NCBI GenBank assembly: GCA_023213315.1
Contig: JAKCPI010005083.1
Location: 94,442-158,441 of the forward strand
Direction of reading: 5' to 3'
From: Euborellia annulipes
Lineage: Eukaryota > Arthropoda > Insecta > Dermaptera > Anisolabididae
Length of the DNA stretch: 64,000 bases
A model generated the notes under the pieces. It worked only from the letters and a program-made list of their open reading frames with translations. It was not told where the DNA came from and searched no databases. This document shows, piece by piece, positions 44,865 through 55,967 of the stretch (position 1 is the stretch's first letter; each line of letters begins with the position of its first letter). The translations under genes and the position numbers were made by a program.

Positions 44865-45600
44865 AAAAACAACATAATCATGGGAGTTAACTAATTTAAT
44901 TAAATAATAAAATCTCATAATTATCTTTAATAATATATTAATTAATAAAAATGAAATTTAATATTTATCATAAATTATATAGAATAATATTTGCGTGATT
45001 TAATTTTAACTTTTCCTTTATATCTCATCAACTCTGAAACTAGTTGACGAAATTTCACGAGTTTTTTTTTGTCCGGTTAATTAGAAATAATTCTTATTCT
45101 TTTTTGATTTTTACCCGAATAATTAACTTAAGAATCACCTTTTTTTTCTCTAATTTAAACTAGTAAGAGAAAAAAATTTATTTGTCTTTCATATCTCCAC
45201 CGTAGTAATTGGATAACGCAATTTTTTTATTTAAAAAAAACAAAAAAAGGAAAACATTAAAAAAAAAGTAATTTAATTATTTAATGTTATTTTAGTGTGT
45301 GTGTTTGTGCGTCCGTGGGGAGAGGGAATTGATTTTGTTTCAATATTGAACAATAAAATTATCATATATCATCCGGTTGGATTCATTTCCATAAAATGCA
45401 ATTATTCTTCATTTCAAATTATTATAATTTCATATTAATATTTATTTTTTGTTGTAAAGTGCTTGGTATATTGCTTTAATTATAGCTACTAAATATCCTA
45501 TTTAAAATCTGTTATTTGATATCCTCATTTTTTTTTTTTTTACTTTTTCTTTTTCAATTAATTTAGAATTAGCTCGCTTAGTTTTTTATTTCTTATGAAT
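44865..45600. other. Unannotated AT-rich stretch
   Basis: Has a block (CTCATCAACTCTGAAACTAG then TTGACGAAATTTCACG) that recurs in looser form near 34920, 51475 and 61015. No gene. Confidence 0.45.
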
Positions 45601-45605
45601 TTTAA

Positions 45606-46369
45606 GGCTCTTCGGACATTAAATAGATTAAAAGCTAGTTTTTTAATACGTTATTAATCACTAACACATACGTATAAAATAAAATTTTGAAGCAGATCTG
45701 ACGCAGAGTTATCGTGTAATTAATTTTTAAAAAATTGAAATTTAACATATAGTCTATGGGGAATGTCGATGAAACGCACACATATCGAATTATATAGCAA
45801 CCTCTGCATTAGACATAAAAACAAAAAACTTACATTTTATCAATTCACTTTCGAGGAATACGTTATACATGAAATCAAAAGTTTCTGCCGAAATCTTTTA
45901 AAGATATTTTAACAAGAAAGTCAAAAAAAATCTCCAAAATGACAGTTGTTAATATTTAAAAATGAGACTCAGTCCAGTCTGGCAACGTTGCATAAAATAA
46001 TACACTTTTCTCGCTGTCAGTTACATTTTTTTTCCATTTGACGATATTTTTTCTCGCAAATCGTCCATTGTGTTTAAACTGATTTGCATTAATCATTGTA
46101 ATATATTAAATAAAATAAAATTTAAGGCGTTTAAGATTTAAAATAGATAGCTGATAAATGCAATGTTGCCAGTTCTATATTACGTGAAAAACTGCTCAAG
46201 TCAAAAGTCATTCATTTATTATTTTTGGTAATTAAATTATTAACTTAATACAATTATAAACTATGATACGTCACGACTAAATTATAATAAGGAATTTTGG
46301 CATTCAAATTTTTAATTTTATTTAAAAAAAAAAATTATATTCTACTCCCGGGGTACTATCCGAACAACC
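45606..46369. mobile_element. TTAA-flanked TIR element, copy 2, inverted
   Basis: Ends GGCTCTTCGGACATTAA and TACTATCCGAACAACC with TTAA at 45602-45605 and 46370-46373. Collinear with copy 1 in opposite orientation. Confidence 0.85.
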
Positions 46370-46373
46370 TTAA

Positions 46374-47046
46374 ATTCCCAAATGGGGATTTAATAATATT
46401 GATTGATAATTGAAAAAAAAAAAAAAAAAACGTTAAGTCAACAAGTGAATAATAAAAATTGTTTCAAAGAGGATTATGTGCTTGGAAATGAAAACAGATC
46501 AACAAAAGGGTTGAATAAAACCTTAGGGCTCTTGAGACTTCTCTCTCTCTCTCTCTCACTCGATCAAACAGTAAAATCTCGTAATTGAATGGTCAGTCGG
46601 TTGGTCGGTGACTTTTATTCCAGAGAAAGAGAGAGAGAGCGGGATAATTAAAATTAAATACAACCCCCTCCCCCGGTCTTCTATCATCTGCAGTAATTCA
46701 TCTATAAACCTTTCTCTCTCTCTCTTATACACTATTTAATTAAGATTTAACAACAGTCTAATGACGTAATTATTGTTTTTATATTCTTCGACCAGGAGTA
46801 AAAAAAAATGCGTTAATTAAATTTGTTTTTTTTTTTCAGGTAAAAAAAGTCTATTTTTAAGATTACCCGGTAAAATACTTAAGATTCTCTGTGTTTTATA
46901 AACAAATTAAAAACAACAACAAAAAATAATGTTAATTAAAAATATAGAAAAACCTCTTGACTTATTTATTTTTAAATCTAAAATCCCACTCAGTGATTTT
47001 TTTCTAACAAGTATTTACTGATAGCTACGTCTTTTGAATTCCTTTT
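46374..47046. other. Unannotated stretch with CT microsatellites
   Basis: CT repeats near 46540 and 46708; A-run near 46411. No gene or family recognised. Confidence 0.4.
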
Positions 47047-47276
47047 TATTATTTGAAATTCTTATCGGGATCCCCGTTTATTTACCCGGGGTGTTTTCGT
47101 GCACGCAGACACACACCTCAAACCAACCTCTTCTATGCTAGGGAGGGTGTCCTACTTTGAGGATGGACTCCCACAGCACCGACTCCTTTCAAAGAGAGGG
47201 AACACATCACTGAGAGGGAACCTTCTTTATATGACAGGATGTCACAGCAACTCCCTCTCCTGGTAGAGTTTCCCGA
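47047..47276 (-). mobile_element. SINE-1 with a ~120-bp internal deletion
   Basis: Tail TATTTGAAATTCTTATCGGG, then CACACCTCAAACCAA joined directly to CCTCTTCTATGCTAGGGAGG, skipping the block between. Ends before the head. Confidence 0.85.
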
Positions 47277-47929
47277 GGTTTTTAAATTTTTGGAAAAAAT
47301 ATATTTAAATTTCAAAAATAAAACAAAGAGCAATACAAATTCATTAATAAGTGGAATGAACTATTTCGACGGAAGTTAGCCCATTTATTACCTATTTAAT
47401 TTTCCTTACTGTTAAATTTATTTTTGTGGTTACATGATTAGGATTTAAGGATATTTTTCCCTCAGGAAACGGTTTAATTTAACATTGTAGGTAAATTTTT
47501 ACTTTCTCGTATAGAGAAAGTTATGTAATCGTAAAAAAATTCGACTTCGAGATTTTGATGTTTCTCCACGTTTTAGACCTCCCTGAGTCCAAAAAAACCA
47601 TTTTTGGCATTATGTCTGTGTGTGTGTGTGTGTAAACACGATTGCATAAAAACCAAAGCAGCTAGATCGATGAAATTTGGTATATGCTCCTTACACTAAA
47701 ATTGTAGATTTCTATCAACTTTTGGAGTAAATACGTCACTTGGAAGTAGTACTTTATCTAATAAGTTTTTCCAGAAATTTTGAAATTTTCAATTTCTTTG
47801 TTATATTATGATAAAATACTCTATTTTAAAAAGTTTTTATTCTTTGACATTTTTTCGAAAACTGAATAGTTTTTGAAATAATCAAAGAAGAAATAGAAAA
47901 TTTTCGTTAATTTTGATAAAAAAATCAAA

Positions 47930-48045
47930 ACAAAATCATACAGGTGCCATTAAAAAAAGGGCAAATATAAACAAATGAATTTGTGAAACAAATGAATTTG
48001 TTTATATTTGCCCTTTTTTTAATGACACCTGTATGATTTTGTTTT
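47930..48045. repeat. Perfect short palindrome inside the 2.5-kb element
   Basis: AATCATACAGGTGCCATT and GGGCAAATATAAACAAATGA are mirrored by their complements around a GTGAAAC centre near 47988. Confidence 0.85.
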
Positions 48046-48834
48046 GATTTTTTTATCAAGAGTCGCGGGAGCGACTCGTCGCCGAGCATGTGAAAAGCAA
48101 AAGAAAGCAAAGAAACTCTTAATACTACCATTTAGTTGATATTCCAATAGATGCCAATGGCCCATTGCATTTAGATGGACGAGTCGTCCCTAGACTATAT
48201 TATCAAGAATGATTTTAAATCCTTAATAAAAGATAGGGACGTGAAAAAATTTTTTTGAGAAACTTTTCTCTTTCTGGGCGAATATCTCAAAAAGGTTTTA
48301 AGATATCGGAGCCAAATTTTTTTTATATTAAACTAGAATAAATAAGGATTATTTTGAGCACGAATTCGAAAAAAAATTCCAGTCCCAAAAAGAATGGCAG
48401 AGGCTCAAAGTTGAGATTTTGCCGATTTCGGAAGGTCAAAAGTTAGTCTCTTATTTTTCCTTTTTTTTTTTTTTTTTTTCTTTTTTTTTTTCATTCTTTT
48501 CTTCAATTTTCAAATTTTTAGACAAAGCTACAGGTTTCCCTGCTGGACCGATTTGGATGAAATTTAAAATACAAATAGATACTATCAAAAACCCGATACC
48601 TTTGATATAAAATTTCATTTTGGATCAAAAGTGACTTTTTGAGAGGTATTCAAAATTTCAAATTTGTCCTATCTTTAACATGGCCAAAAGACAATTCTAA
48701 CTATTTTGCTCACTGATGACGTCATCTAAAAACATATCTATTAATATTAGTAATTTGCATCCCTAATGGAATAAAAATTTTTAGGATGGATCCCTTCAGA
48801 TAAAAATACAATAGATTAACGTGATAAGAAGTGC

Positions 48835-49330
48835 TACCAACATAACAAAAATAAAAAACCTAAAATTCTATAAAATTTGATGAAATCCTATGTTTATCGT
48901 TTCGAATGGATACCAAATGATATATTTACATTCTACCAACATAACAAAAATAAAAATCCTAAAATTTTATAAAATTTGATGAAATCCTATGTTTATCGTT
49001 TCGAATGGATACCAAACGATGTATTTACGTTCTACCAACATAACAAAAATAAAAAAACCTAAAATTTTATTAATTTTGGTGAAATCCTATGTTTATCGTT
49101 TCGAATGGATACCAAATGATATATTTACATTCTACCAACATAACAAAAATAAAAATCCTAAAATTTTATAAAATTTGATGAAATCCTATGTTTATCGTTT
49201 CGAATGGATACCAAACGATGTATTTACATTCTACCAACATAACAAAAATAAAAATCCTAAAATTTTATAAAATTTGATGAAATCCTATGTTTATCGTTTC
49301 GAATGGATACCAAACGATGTATTTATTTTT
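48835..49330 (+). repeat. Five tandem 99-100-bp repeats
   Basis: Unit marker TCCTATGTTTATCGTTTCGA at 48886, 48985, 49085, 49184 and 49283. Each unit also has CTACCAACATAACAAAAATA and GATGAAATCC. Units are over 90% alike by eye. Short frames across the array follow the repeat. Confidence 0.92.
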
Positions 49331-49449
49331 TACTGTTTGGAATGCATATTAAAAGATCTATTCATCAACTTAATATTTAATAAACAAAAATTATTAAATA
49401 ATATTTTCATGTAATATTTCACAAAAAGAAGTGAAATCTCAGCCAAAAA

Positions 49450-49712
49450 CATCGGAGATGCAAAAGGGCGCCTCGCTTATTTTTGCCCAGCGTCGAGGTG
49501 AAATCAAAAAAATGCGCCTCGCTTTTCTGATTTATATAAAAGCGAGGATATATGAAACAAATAAAATTCTGTAGGGGTTTTATTTAAGTGAAAATATTTC
49601 CTCGCTTTTATATAAATCAGAAAAGCGAGGCGCATTTTTTTGATTTCACCTCGACGCTGGGCAAAAATAATGCGAGGCGCCCCTTTTTGCATCTCCGATG
49701 TTTTTTGCTGAG
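49450..49712. repeat. Palindrome of about 260 bp inside the 2.5-kb element
   Basis: CATCGGAGATGCAAAAGGGC, AGCGTCGAGGTGAAATC and GCGCCTCGCTTTTCTGATTT are mirrored around an unpaired centre near 49560-49595. Confidence 0.85.
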
Positions 49713-50244
49713 ATCAAAATTAACGAAAATTTTCTATTTCTTCTTTGATTATTTCAAAAACTATTCAGTTTTCGAAAAAATGTCAAAGAATAAAAACTTT
49801 TAAAATAGAGTATTTTATCATAATATAACAATAAAATTGAAAATTTCAAAATTTTTGAAAAAACTTTTTAAGTAAAGTACTACTTCCAAGTGACGTATTT
49901 ACTCCAAAAGTTGATAGAAATCTACAATTTTAGTGTAAGGAGCATATACCAAATTTCATCGATCTAGCTGCTTTGGTTTTTAAGCAATCGTGTTCACACA
50001 CACACCCAGACGTAATTCCAAAAGAATATACGAGAAAGTCTCGGGGAAGTCAATCTCCATATTTTTTTTTAAATTTATTTTGCCCGTTTGGCCGGTGGCC
50101 ATTGGTCTAAAAAGTTTACAAAAGATATACAGAAAAAAATATAAAAATAAGCCATGCAAATACAATAAAAAAAAAAATCTCAATACAATACCAAAACAAA
50201 ATAAAAGCAATATAAATACAATATCAAAACAAAATAAAAGCAAT

Positions 50245-50459
50245 CTCTTTCTTCTTTCATCGCCTGATTATTCCCGTGGTGCGGGGTCGGCAGTTCATGG
50301 ATTTTTTTTACTACAGTGAAGGAATAGAACAGGCCGGCCCGTCGCTCGGTCTGACGTTGTTGAAAAGAGGAAGGAAGAGACTGGTATGCAAAGAATAGAA
50401 GTCCCTCGGGTAGCTCGTGGTCACCATCCACGTACCCACACGGTGTGGGCCCCTGAACA
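50245..50459 (+). mobile_element. RetroR retroposon, copy 1
   Basis: GC-rich block with TTCTTTCATCGCCTGATTAT, GGAATAGAACAGGCCGGCCC, AGAGGAAGGAAGAGAC, TAGCTCGTGGTCACCATCCA and GTGTGGGCCCCTGA. Flanked by AAAACAAAATAAAAGCAAT on both sides (50226-50244 and 50460-50478), although the flanks are themselves repetitive. No A-tail and no obvious Pol III boxes. Confidence 0.75.
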
Positions 50460-50531
50460 AAAACAAAATAAAAGCAATATAAATACAATATTAAAATCAA
50501 AATAAAAACAATATCAATACAAAATGAAAAA

Positions 50532-51028
50532 TCTGGTGTGACTGGCGCACAGCACACAACTTTCTCTTACCTTCGGTACTCGAAAGTTGTGTTCTGTGCT
50601 TGTCACACCAGATTTTTTGTGTCGACATATATTTAGTTCCCGACAGTACGGAACATATGAATTCAGATGTAAAATTTATAAGTATGGAAAAATATTTATA
50701 TTTTGTTACCATGGCAACCATTTCTCATATCTTCCCTATGAAATACAAGAGTAAAGTGGTCTTCAGAAGATTTCAATCACAAAATGAGAATATACATTTT
50801 AAAGAGAATCTAAAAAATAATTGAATTTTGAATTTTAAAAAAAATCGTTGGAGCAAATTTTGAGAAAATCGAAAAAAACTGAAAATTCATAGAATACTAC
50901 TTTTAATTTAGAGAATATCAAGATTTTGATGGAAATAAAAAATCTGGGGTGACAAGCACAGAACAAGTTTCAATTACCAAAGATAAAAGAAAGTTTGTGG
51001 TGTGCGTCCAGTTACACCAGGTATTTTT
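50532..51028 (+). mobile_element. FamA copy 12, truncated, then a decayed end
   Basis: 50532-50884 is a good left half ending at AAAAAAACTGAAAA; 50885-51028 holds TCAAGATTTTGATGGAAAT and a diverged hairpin (AATCTGGGGTGACAAGC to CAGTTACACCAGG). Confidence 0.8.
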
Positions 51029-51029
51029 T

Positions 51030-52214
51030 AACCGGCATTTATTACACAAACGATCAATGATATGTACGCGTTTTTTGCTTAATTGAATCAAATTCCCCCG
51101 AGGATAAAACTAATAGCAAAAGTTCATTTTCAACTTGTGTCAATTTTTTATTATTATTATTATTATTATTAACAAACTGTGTGAAAATTCATTCATATAG
51201 TAAAGTGAATGAAGTATTTATGTATAATAAAATAACTCTCTCTCTTGTCTCTGATATGATATGTCCATATATTATTTATCCCCATTGTTTGTTTATAACA
51301 AAACATACAGAGACACATGCACTAAAGTATGTACATAAAACAACATAAACTAGATGTCAAACTTTGAGGTATATCTTTTAGATTATTTTAAAAATTTCGG
51401 AATTTTTTATTATAAATATGATTAATTATAAAATAATATTTGTGAGATTTAATTTTAAATTTTCAATTTTAATGCATCAACTCTAAAACTATTTGACGGA
51501 TTTATGTGCCATGTTTTCAATTAGAAATGTACTTATCTCTATCTCTTCTTCTCTTTCTTCTTCTCTATCCATATAAATGACAAAAAATAAGAAAGTTGAA
51601 ATTTAATATATATGACGAATTATAAAATAATAATTGTGAGATTTAATTATTCAATTTTTAATTTTAATTACCTATATCTATATTTTATTTTAATACTTTT
51701 GCTATTTTATCAAAGACAAATTCTGTCTGTCTGTCTGTCTGTTTGTAACGCATAGACTCCGAAACTACCAAACCGATTCTCATGGAGATTTTTTTAATAA
51801 GTAGAGTATTTTCCGGGGATGGTTTTAGGCTATAATTATGTCAAATTAGCGGTAGGGAACCCCCCTTATCAGGGGATCACAAATCTAGAATTCTTCCATT
51901 GGAAAACATTGTATTCTCTCTCTACTTATGAAAAATTAAAGCTAATTAATTATAATAATGAAAAAATTAAATCTCTCAAATGAAAAATAATAAAAATTGT
52001 TATATAATTAAATTTTCTTTTTTTTTTTTTTTTTTTTTTGACTAACTTCTTCCCTCTAAGATTTCACATTTCATTCAAATCGTCGCCTCCTCCTGCAAAG
52101 CATTGGAAAACAGGCTCCAACTCGCTTCACGAAAAATATATTCATCAAATCTTTAAAATGAAAAATAAAAACGCTTCTTCATAATTAATTAAAATACATT
52201 TATCTGGACAACTC
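51030..52214. other. AT-rich stretch with dispersed-repeat blocks
   Basis: 51593-51700 nearly duplicates 21548-21650. 51720-51800 (GTCTGTCTGTCTGTTTGTAA, CTCCGAAACTACC, AACCGATTCTCATGG) is of a type often seen in invertebrate Helitron or LINE 3' regions. It may be the body of the Helitron ending at 52287. Confidence 0.45.
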
Positions 52215-52224
52215 TTAGTCATAT

Positions 52225-52287
52225 CCCGAGACGCCGCCCGCCAGGGCTAGCGGGGTAGGGTTGCCGAAGGCAACCCTACCGCAGCTA
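52225..52287 (+). mobile_element. Helitron-like 3' terminus
   Basis: Hairpin GGTAGGGTTGCC / GGCAACCCTACC with a GAA loop (52254-52280), then GCAGCTAGT. A stable hairpin a few bases before CTAG, followed by T, is the classic Helitron 3' end. No Rep/helicase in the window, so non-autonomous. Confidence 0.6.
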
Positions 52288-52790
52288 GTTATAAATAAAT
52301 AATATCAAATTTTTGAAATAAGTAAAATTAATTGACAACTCAGAGGAATTTTTCTGTCTTCTTTGCAAGATAGAAAATTTAATTTTAAAAAAAGGTTTTA
52401 CAAAATGGAATCTCTGTTATTTTTGAACGTGAAATAACATAAAAAAAAAATAACTCTTGAATATTTAATATGCTATACATTGCTCAGAAGAATAAGATTA
52501 AACCACAGAATATATATTCATAGATAAAGAAGTGAAACTTGTTATTCACATTCGCAATTGGTCAAATTTATTGATATTATTGATTAGGAAACTTCAAATT
52601 TGTTGGATTTTTGCAATCAGAATTGAATACACCTTGATGGGGAGGGGGGGGAGATCAAACTTGCTATCATACAAAAAAAGTAAAAAAATTTCCCTTCAAA
52701 ATCAAACGAAATAATAAGTTTTTGTAAATGGAGTAATTACTTAAATATTGCACTGTTGAGACTTTCTAAAGAGAGATTTTTCTGAATTTA
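52288..52790. other. Unannotated stretch
   Basis: AT-rich; GGGGAGGGGGGGGAGATC near 52638 follows a variant of a sequence also near 35940-35960. No gene. Confidence 0.4.
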
Positions 52791-52835
52791 GTGGGCCAAC
52801 GTTTCTGTCTGTGTTTAGGCCATTATCAGCACTCG
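52791..52835 (-). ncRNA. Hammerhead-like motif, left partner
   Basis: Minus strand: CTGATAATGGCC, then AACACAGACA, GAAAC, GTT. Core changed at two positions and stem I poor. Confidence 0.35.
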
Positions 52836-52855
52836 ATAAAGTTAATGTGAAATAA

Positions 52856-52897
52856 AGACCTTGAAGATGTCTTTTGCTAAGACCGAAATGTCGGTCT
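52856..52897 (+). ncRNA. Hammerhead-ribozyme-like motif with strong stems
   Basis: AGACC/GGTCT make a perfect 5-bp stem I; stem II GTCTT/AAGAC is perfect around TTGCT; GAAAT then GTC. The core is TTGAAGA (C3 changed to T). Confidence 0.5.
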
Positions 52898-53069
52898 AAT
52901 AAATACATAGGCCTAAAAAAAATGTTGACAAAATCTGTGCCTAAATGTCCTTCTCTCCCCATGAGTCTTTGAAAATACGGGAAGCTACACAAACAAAGCG
53001 GGACAGACAGACAAACATTAGGTAATTATATACAGTGTATATAGATTATTTTTTAATAATAAAATGATT

Positions 53070-53245
53070 TAGTAGAAGGATAATAAAAAGAGAGCAGCTA
53101 GTTTTCTTTTCTTTTATTAAACCCTCATTGCTGACGTTTCGGTCCTGTTTAGGGCCATCTAAACAGGAGCGAAACGTCAGCAATGAGGGTTTAATAAAAG
53201 AAAAGAAAACTAGCTGCTCTCTCTTTTATTATCCTTCTACTACAT
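53070..53245. repeat. Near-perfect palindrome containing the GAAACGTC half of the motif
   Basis: TAGTAGAAGGATAATAAAA, AGAGAGCAGCTAGTTTTC and CATTGCTGACGTTTCG on the left are mirrored on the right. The centre GGGCCATC joins two truncated motifs tail to tail; the CTGANGA half is missing, so it is a fused relic. Confidence 0.85.
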
Positions 53246-53359
53246 CAACTACACAGCTATAAAAAAACCTCCAATATTAAATAAAATGATTCGTAAAAAT
53301 TTTTACAAGTTTTCTAAATTTTTTTGTATTTCTTTTAATACGGTAGAAGTATTTATTAT

Positions 53360-53880
53360 TATTATTATTATTATTTGAAATTCCTATCGGGATCCTCATT
53401 TATTTGCCCGAGGTGCGTCCATGCACACCTCAAACCCAACTGGCCTCTGGTCGTAGCCATCTACCGGCACCCCGTAAAGTTACATCATTTCTTATCACCA
53501 ATTCCTCCCCCTGCGTTTGTTTCTAATTAATGAACTAATCTTTAGTTCCATCAGGTCCCTTTTATCCAACCTCTTCTATGCTATGGAGGATGTGATACTT
53601 TGAGGAAGGACTCTCTCAGCACCGACTCCTTTCAAAGAATGCATGACTGAGAAGGAACCTTCTTTACGTCCTTTCCACAGGACGGGATGTCACAGCGACT
53701 CCCTCTCCCCGTAGAGTTGTCTGGGGGCTGTTGTCCAATATTCCAATCCAGTGCTTGTTTGAGGATTTGTTCACATTAAATAAATATTTTTATTTAATGA
53801 AAAAATCCCCTCAAGGCCAGGATTTGAACGCGGATCTTCTTTGTAGAAGCCGACATCCTAGCCTACTACACCAGTGAGCC
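53360..53880 (-). mobile_element. SINE-1, full length (reference copy)
   Basis: On the minus strand: tRNA-like head (A box TGGTGTAGTAGGCTAGG, B box GTTCAAATCCTGG), TTCATTAAATAAAAATATTT joint, CACTGGATTGGAATATTGG, GGCAACTCTACGGGGAGAGG, GCTGTGACATCCCGTCCTG, body blocks AAGGAGTCGGTGCTGAGAG and GGATAAAAGGGACCTGATGG, GGTGCCGGTAGATGGCTACG, the tail GAGGATCCCGATAGGAATTT and an (ATT)n run. The A and B boxes indicate Pol III transcription; a defined 3' tail with short repeats suggests LINE-driven movement. Confidence 0.9.
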
Positions 53881-53884
53881 CTCC

Positions 53885-54275
53885 ACAAGTATATTCCCAC
53901 AAAATAATGAGTTTATTTTTTATTTAAAATCCTAGTTACTTGGCAGGTCAAATATTAAAATTTAAAATGACTCTTTTGCACTAAAAATCAATTGAAATCA
54001 TCCTCTTTTTTTTTTCTTTTTTGAAAAGAAGATCTCACTCTAAAGTCTTTTAAAAATAGGAATCTTTAGAAATTTCTCTGAATCGTCCGTCCCCTGTTTG
54101 GCTCCTAAAGATAGATTTGACAGCAAGTGACACGGACCGTTGGACTTGCTTTTTCTCAATTGTACAGAAAAATACATATAGATCGGATGAAAAAAAAAAA
54201 AAAAAAACTAAGATTTTATACTCTGCTGGATTAATTCTCTCTATAAAATAACGAGGATGTAAGAAATATAAAATC
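53885..54275. other. Unannotated stretch
   Basis: 54060-54170 (CTGAATCGTCCGTCCCCTG, AGTGACACGGACCGTTGG) is of higher complexity and occurs once. No open frame of note. Confidence 0.35.
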
Positions 54276-54755
54276 TGGTGTGACTATACGCTCGGAATTA
54301 TCTTTTAATGGTGTATGGGAAGAAAATAAGAACGAAAAGGGCGAGGTGGTTGAAATTTTATATTCAAGTTAGATACCCCCCTGGGACGTAACACGAAACT
54401 TTTGAACAAAATCGGCCAAAATGTACTAGCACTTTACTGAAGTACTTTTTTAGTTTTTTCCGATTAACTCAAAATTCGCTCTAACGATTTTGATTAAAAT
54501 TCAAAAATCAATTATTTTTTAGATCCTCTTTAAAATGTATACTCTCATTTTGCTCTCAAATTGTTTGAAGCACACTTCACTCTTGTACATCATAGGAAAA
54601 AAAAGCTAGAATATAAATATTTTCTCATATTTATAAATTTTACATCTTGAATTCTAATATATCGGCGAAAACTAAACAAAAAATCTGGTGTGAAAAGCAC
54701 AGAACACTATTTTCTATTACCATAGTTGTGTGCTGTGAGAAGTGTTACACCCGAT
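54276..54755 (-). mobile_element. FamA copy 13, old
   Basis: GGTTGAAATTTTATATTCAA, ACAAAATCGGCCAAAATGTA and the hairpin (AAAATCTGGTGTGAAAAGC to GTTACACCCGATTTTT) are diverged. An extra TCTGGTGTGAC sits at 54272-54284, at the opposite end. Confidence 0.8.
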
Positions 54756-54759
54756 TTTT

Positions 54760-55064
54760 AAACGGCATAGTTTTTAATTAGCATAATTCAAATTAGTGAA
54801 ATGTTCTATTGATATTACATTGGTTTAACATTCTTGTAATTATATGATAACATAATTGTTGAGAGGGGTGGGGGTGAGAGGGCTGTAGCAATTTGGTTGC
54901 ATCTTACCTCTAATTTCATTGAATTCAAAACATGATATTGGAGCATCTATTATCCTTTGGAAATTAACAAGATGATAATAATAATAACAATATCTATTCC
55001 CCCAGGGAAGATTTTGACTTCCTATTATAATAGTATAATAAAATATTTTTATACTAGCCCCGAT
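54760..55064. other. Unannotated AT-rich stretch
   Basis: A GGGGTGGGGGTGAGAGGG box near 54864; no family recognised. Confidence 0.4.
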
Positions 55065-55082
55065 CTCTCTAAGGAAAAAAAA

Positions 55083-55550
55083 ATATATTTATTCCTACCG
55101 GGGTGTCCATTTAAGTACCTGAAGTTCTTTGGTGCACGAAGACACACACCTCAAACCCAACCGGCTTCTGGCCGTGGCCATCTACCGGCACCCCGTGAAG
55201 TTGCATCATGGTCTATCTCTAGATATTTCTGTTTCCACCCGGTTCCTTTTATCCAACCTCTTCTATGTTAGGAAGGATGTCCTACTTTGAGAATGGACAT
55301 ACTCCTTTCGAAGAATGCATCACTGAGAGGGAACCTTCTTTACAGGACGGGATGTCACAGCAACTCCCTCTCGTAGAGTTGCCTGGGGACTATTGTGGCG
55401 AGATCCAATATTCCAATCCAGTGCCTGCTTGAGGATTTGTTTACATTAAATAAATATTTTTATTTAATGAAAGAATCGCGCACGCCCAGGATTTGAATAA
55501 GTATCTTCTTTGTAGAAGTTGACATCCTAGCCCGCTACACCAGCGGGCTC
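55083..55550 (-). mobile_element. SINE-1, near full length, with target duplication
   Basis: From TATTCCTACCGGGGTGTCC to the head CGCTACACCAGCGGG. CTAAGGAAAAAAA occurs on both sides (from about 55068 and 55552), fitting a target duplication. An ORF at 54957-55271 overlaps it by chance. Confidence 0.85.
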
Positions 55551-55879
55551 CCTAAGGAAAAAAAATTTAATTAGGCTTTATAACAATATTATTTTTGATT
55601 TGTGAGATTTAATTATTTTAATTAATTTTAATTGACTTTCATTTTATTTTCATTTGTCTTTAATTTTTTTAAAGTAAGATAAAACTCAATGCTTTCTATT
55701 GGCCAAATACTCGATTTTCTGTATTTCTTTGCGCTTCCTCTTTTGAGTATTTTTTCAAAATAACGCCCTCTATAAGACAGCAAAATTTCGTTTCAAAAAT
55801 CCAACGGGGAAGTTGGTCAAACAGAGCGTGACAGACGGGCAGACGGACACTCCGCTATTATATATATAATTTTTTTATT

Positions 55880-55965
55880 TACTAGCCGCGGCGCCAGCTC
55901 CTAGCCGGGGGGCTTCGACACCTAGCCAGCTGACTCAGGCCCGCCTGAGGCAGACCTTCGCCTAC
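55880..55965 (-). mobile_element. Helitron-like 3' end, minus strand
   Basis: On the minus strand: CTGCCTCAGGCGGGCCTGAG, CCCCCCGGCTAGG, GGCGCCGCGGCTAGT, then A/T. GC-rich with inverted pairs just before CTAGT. Confidence 0.4.
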
Positions 55966-55967
55966 TC

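Larger units (their letters stand above)
47501..50039. mobile_element. FamA-related element, 2.5 kb, with inverted ends and internal tandem repeats
   Basis: Ends ACTTTCTCGTAT and ATACGAGAAAGT are a perfect 12-bp TIR; inverted arms of ~290 bp (47634-47925 and 49716-50000) share GATTGCATAAAAACCAAAGC-type sequence, TCGATGAAATTTGGTATATG and more. Sequence near the left end (CGAGATTTTGATG, CTCCACGTTTTAGACCTCCC, GT microsatellite) parallels the FamA right end, so both belong to one superfamily. The inside holds two palindromes, a 99-bp tandem array and a T-run. No transposase found. Confidence 0.8.

Noticed and set aside
48835..49330. CRISPR-like array
   Set aside because: Units of 99-100 bp are homogeneous without unique spacers, and the genome is eukaryotic; it is a tandem repeat inside a transposon.
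50180..50557. 125-codon minus-strand frame rich in Phe/Tyr/Leu
   Set aside because: It runs through AAATAAAAGC-type repeats and RetroR; an artefact of repeat composition.
52741..52992. 83-codon minus-strand frame
   Set aside because: It covers the hammerhead-like pair; no domain recognised.
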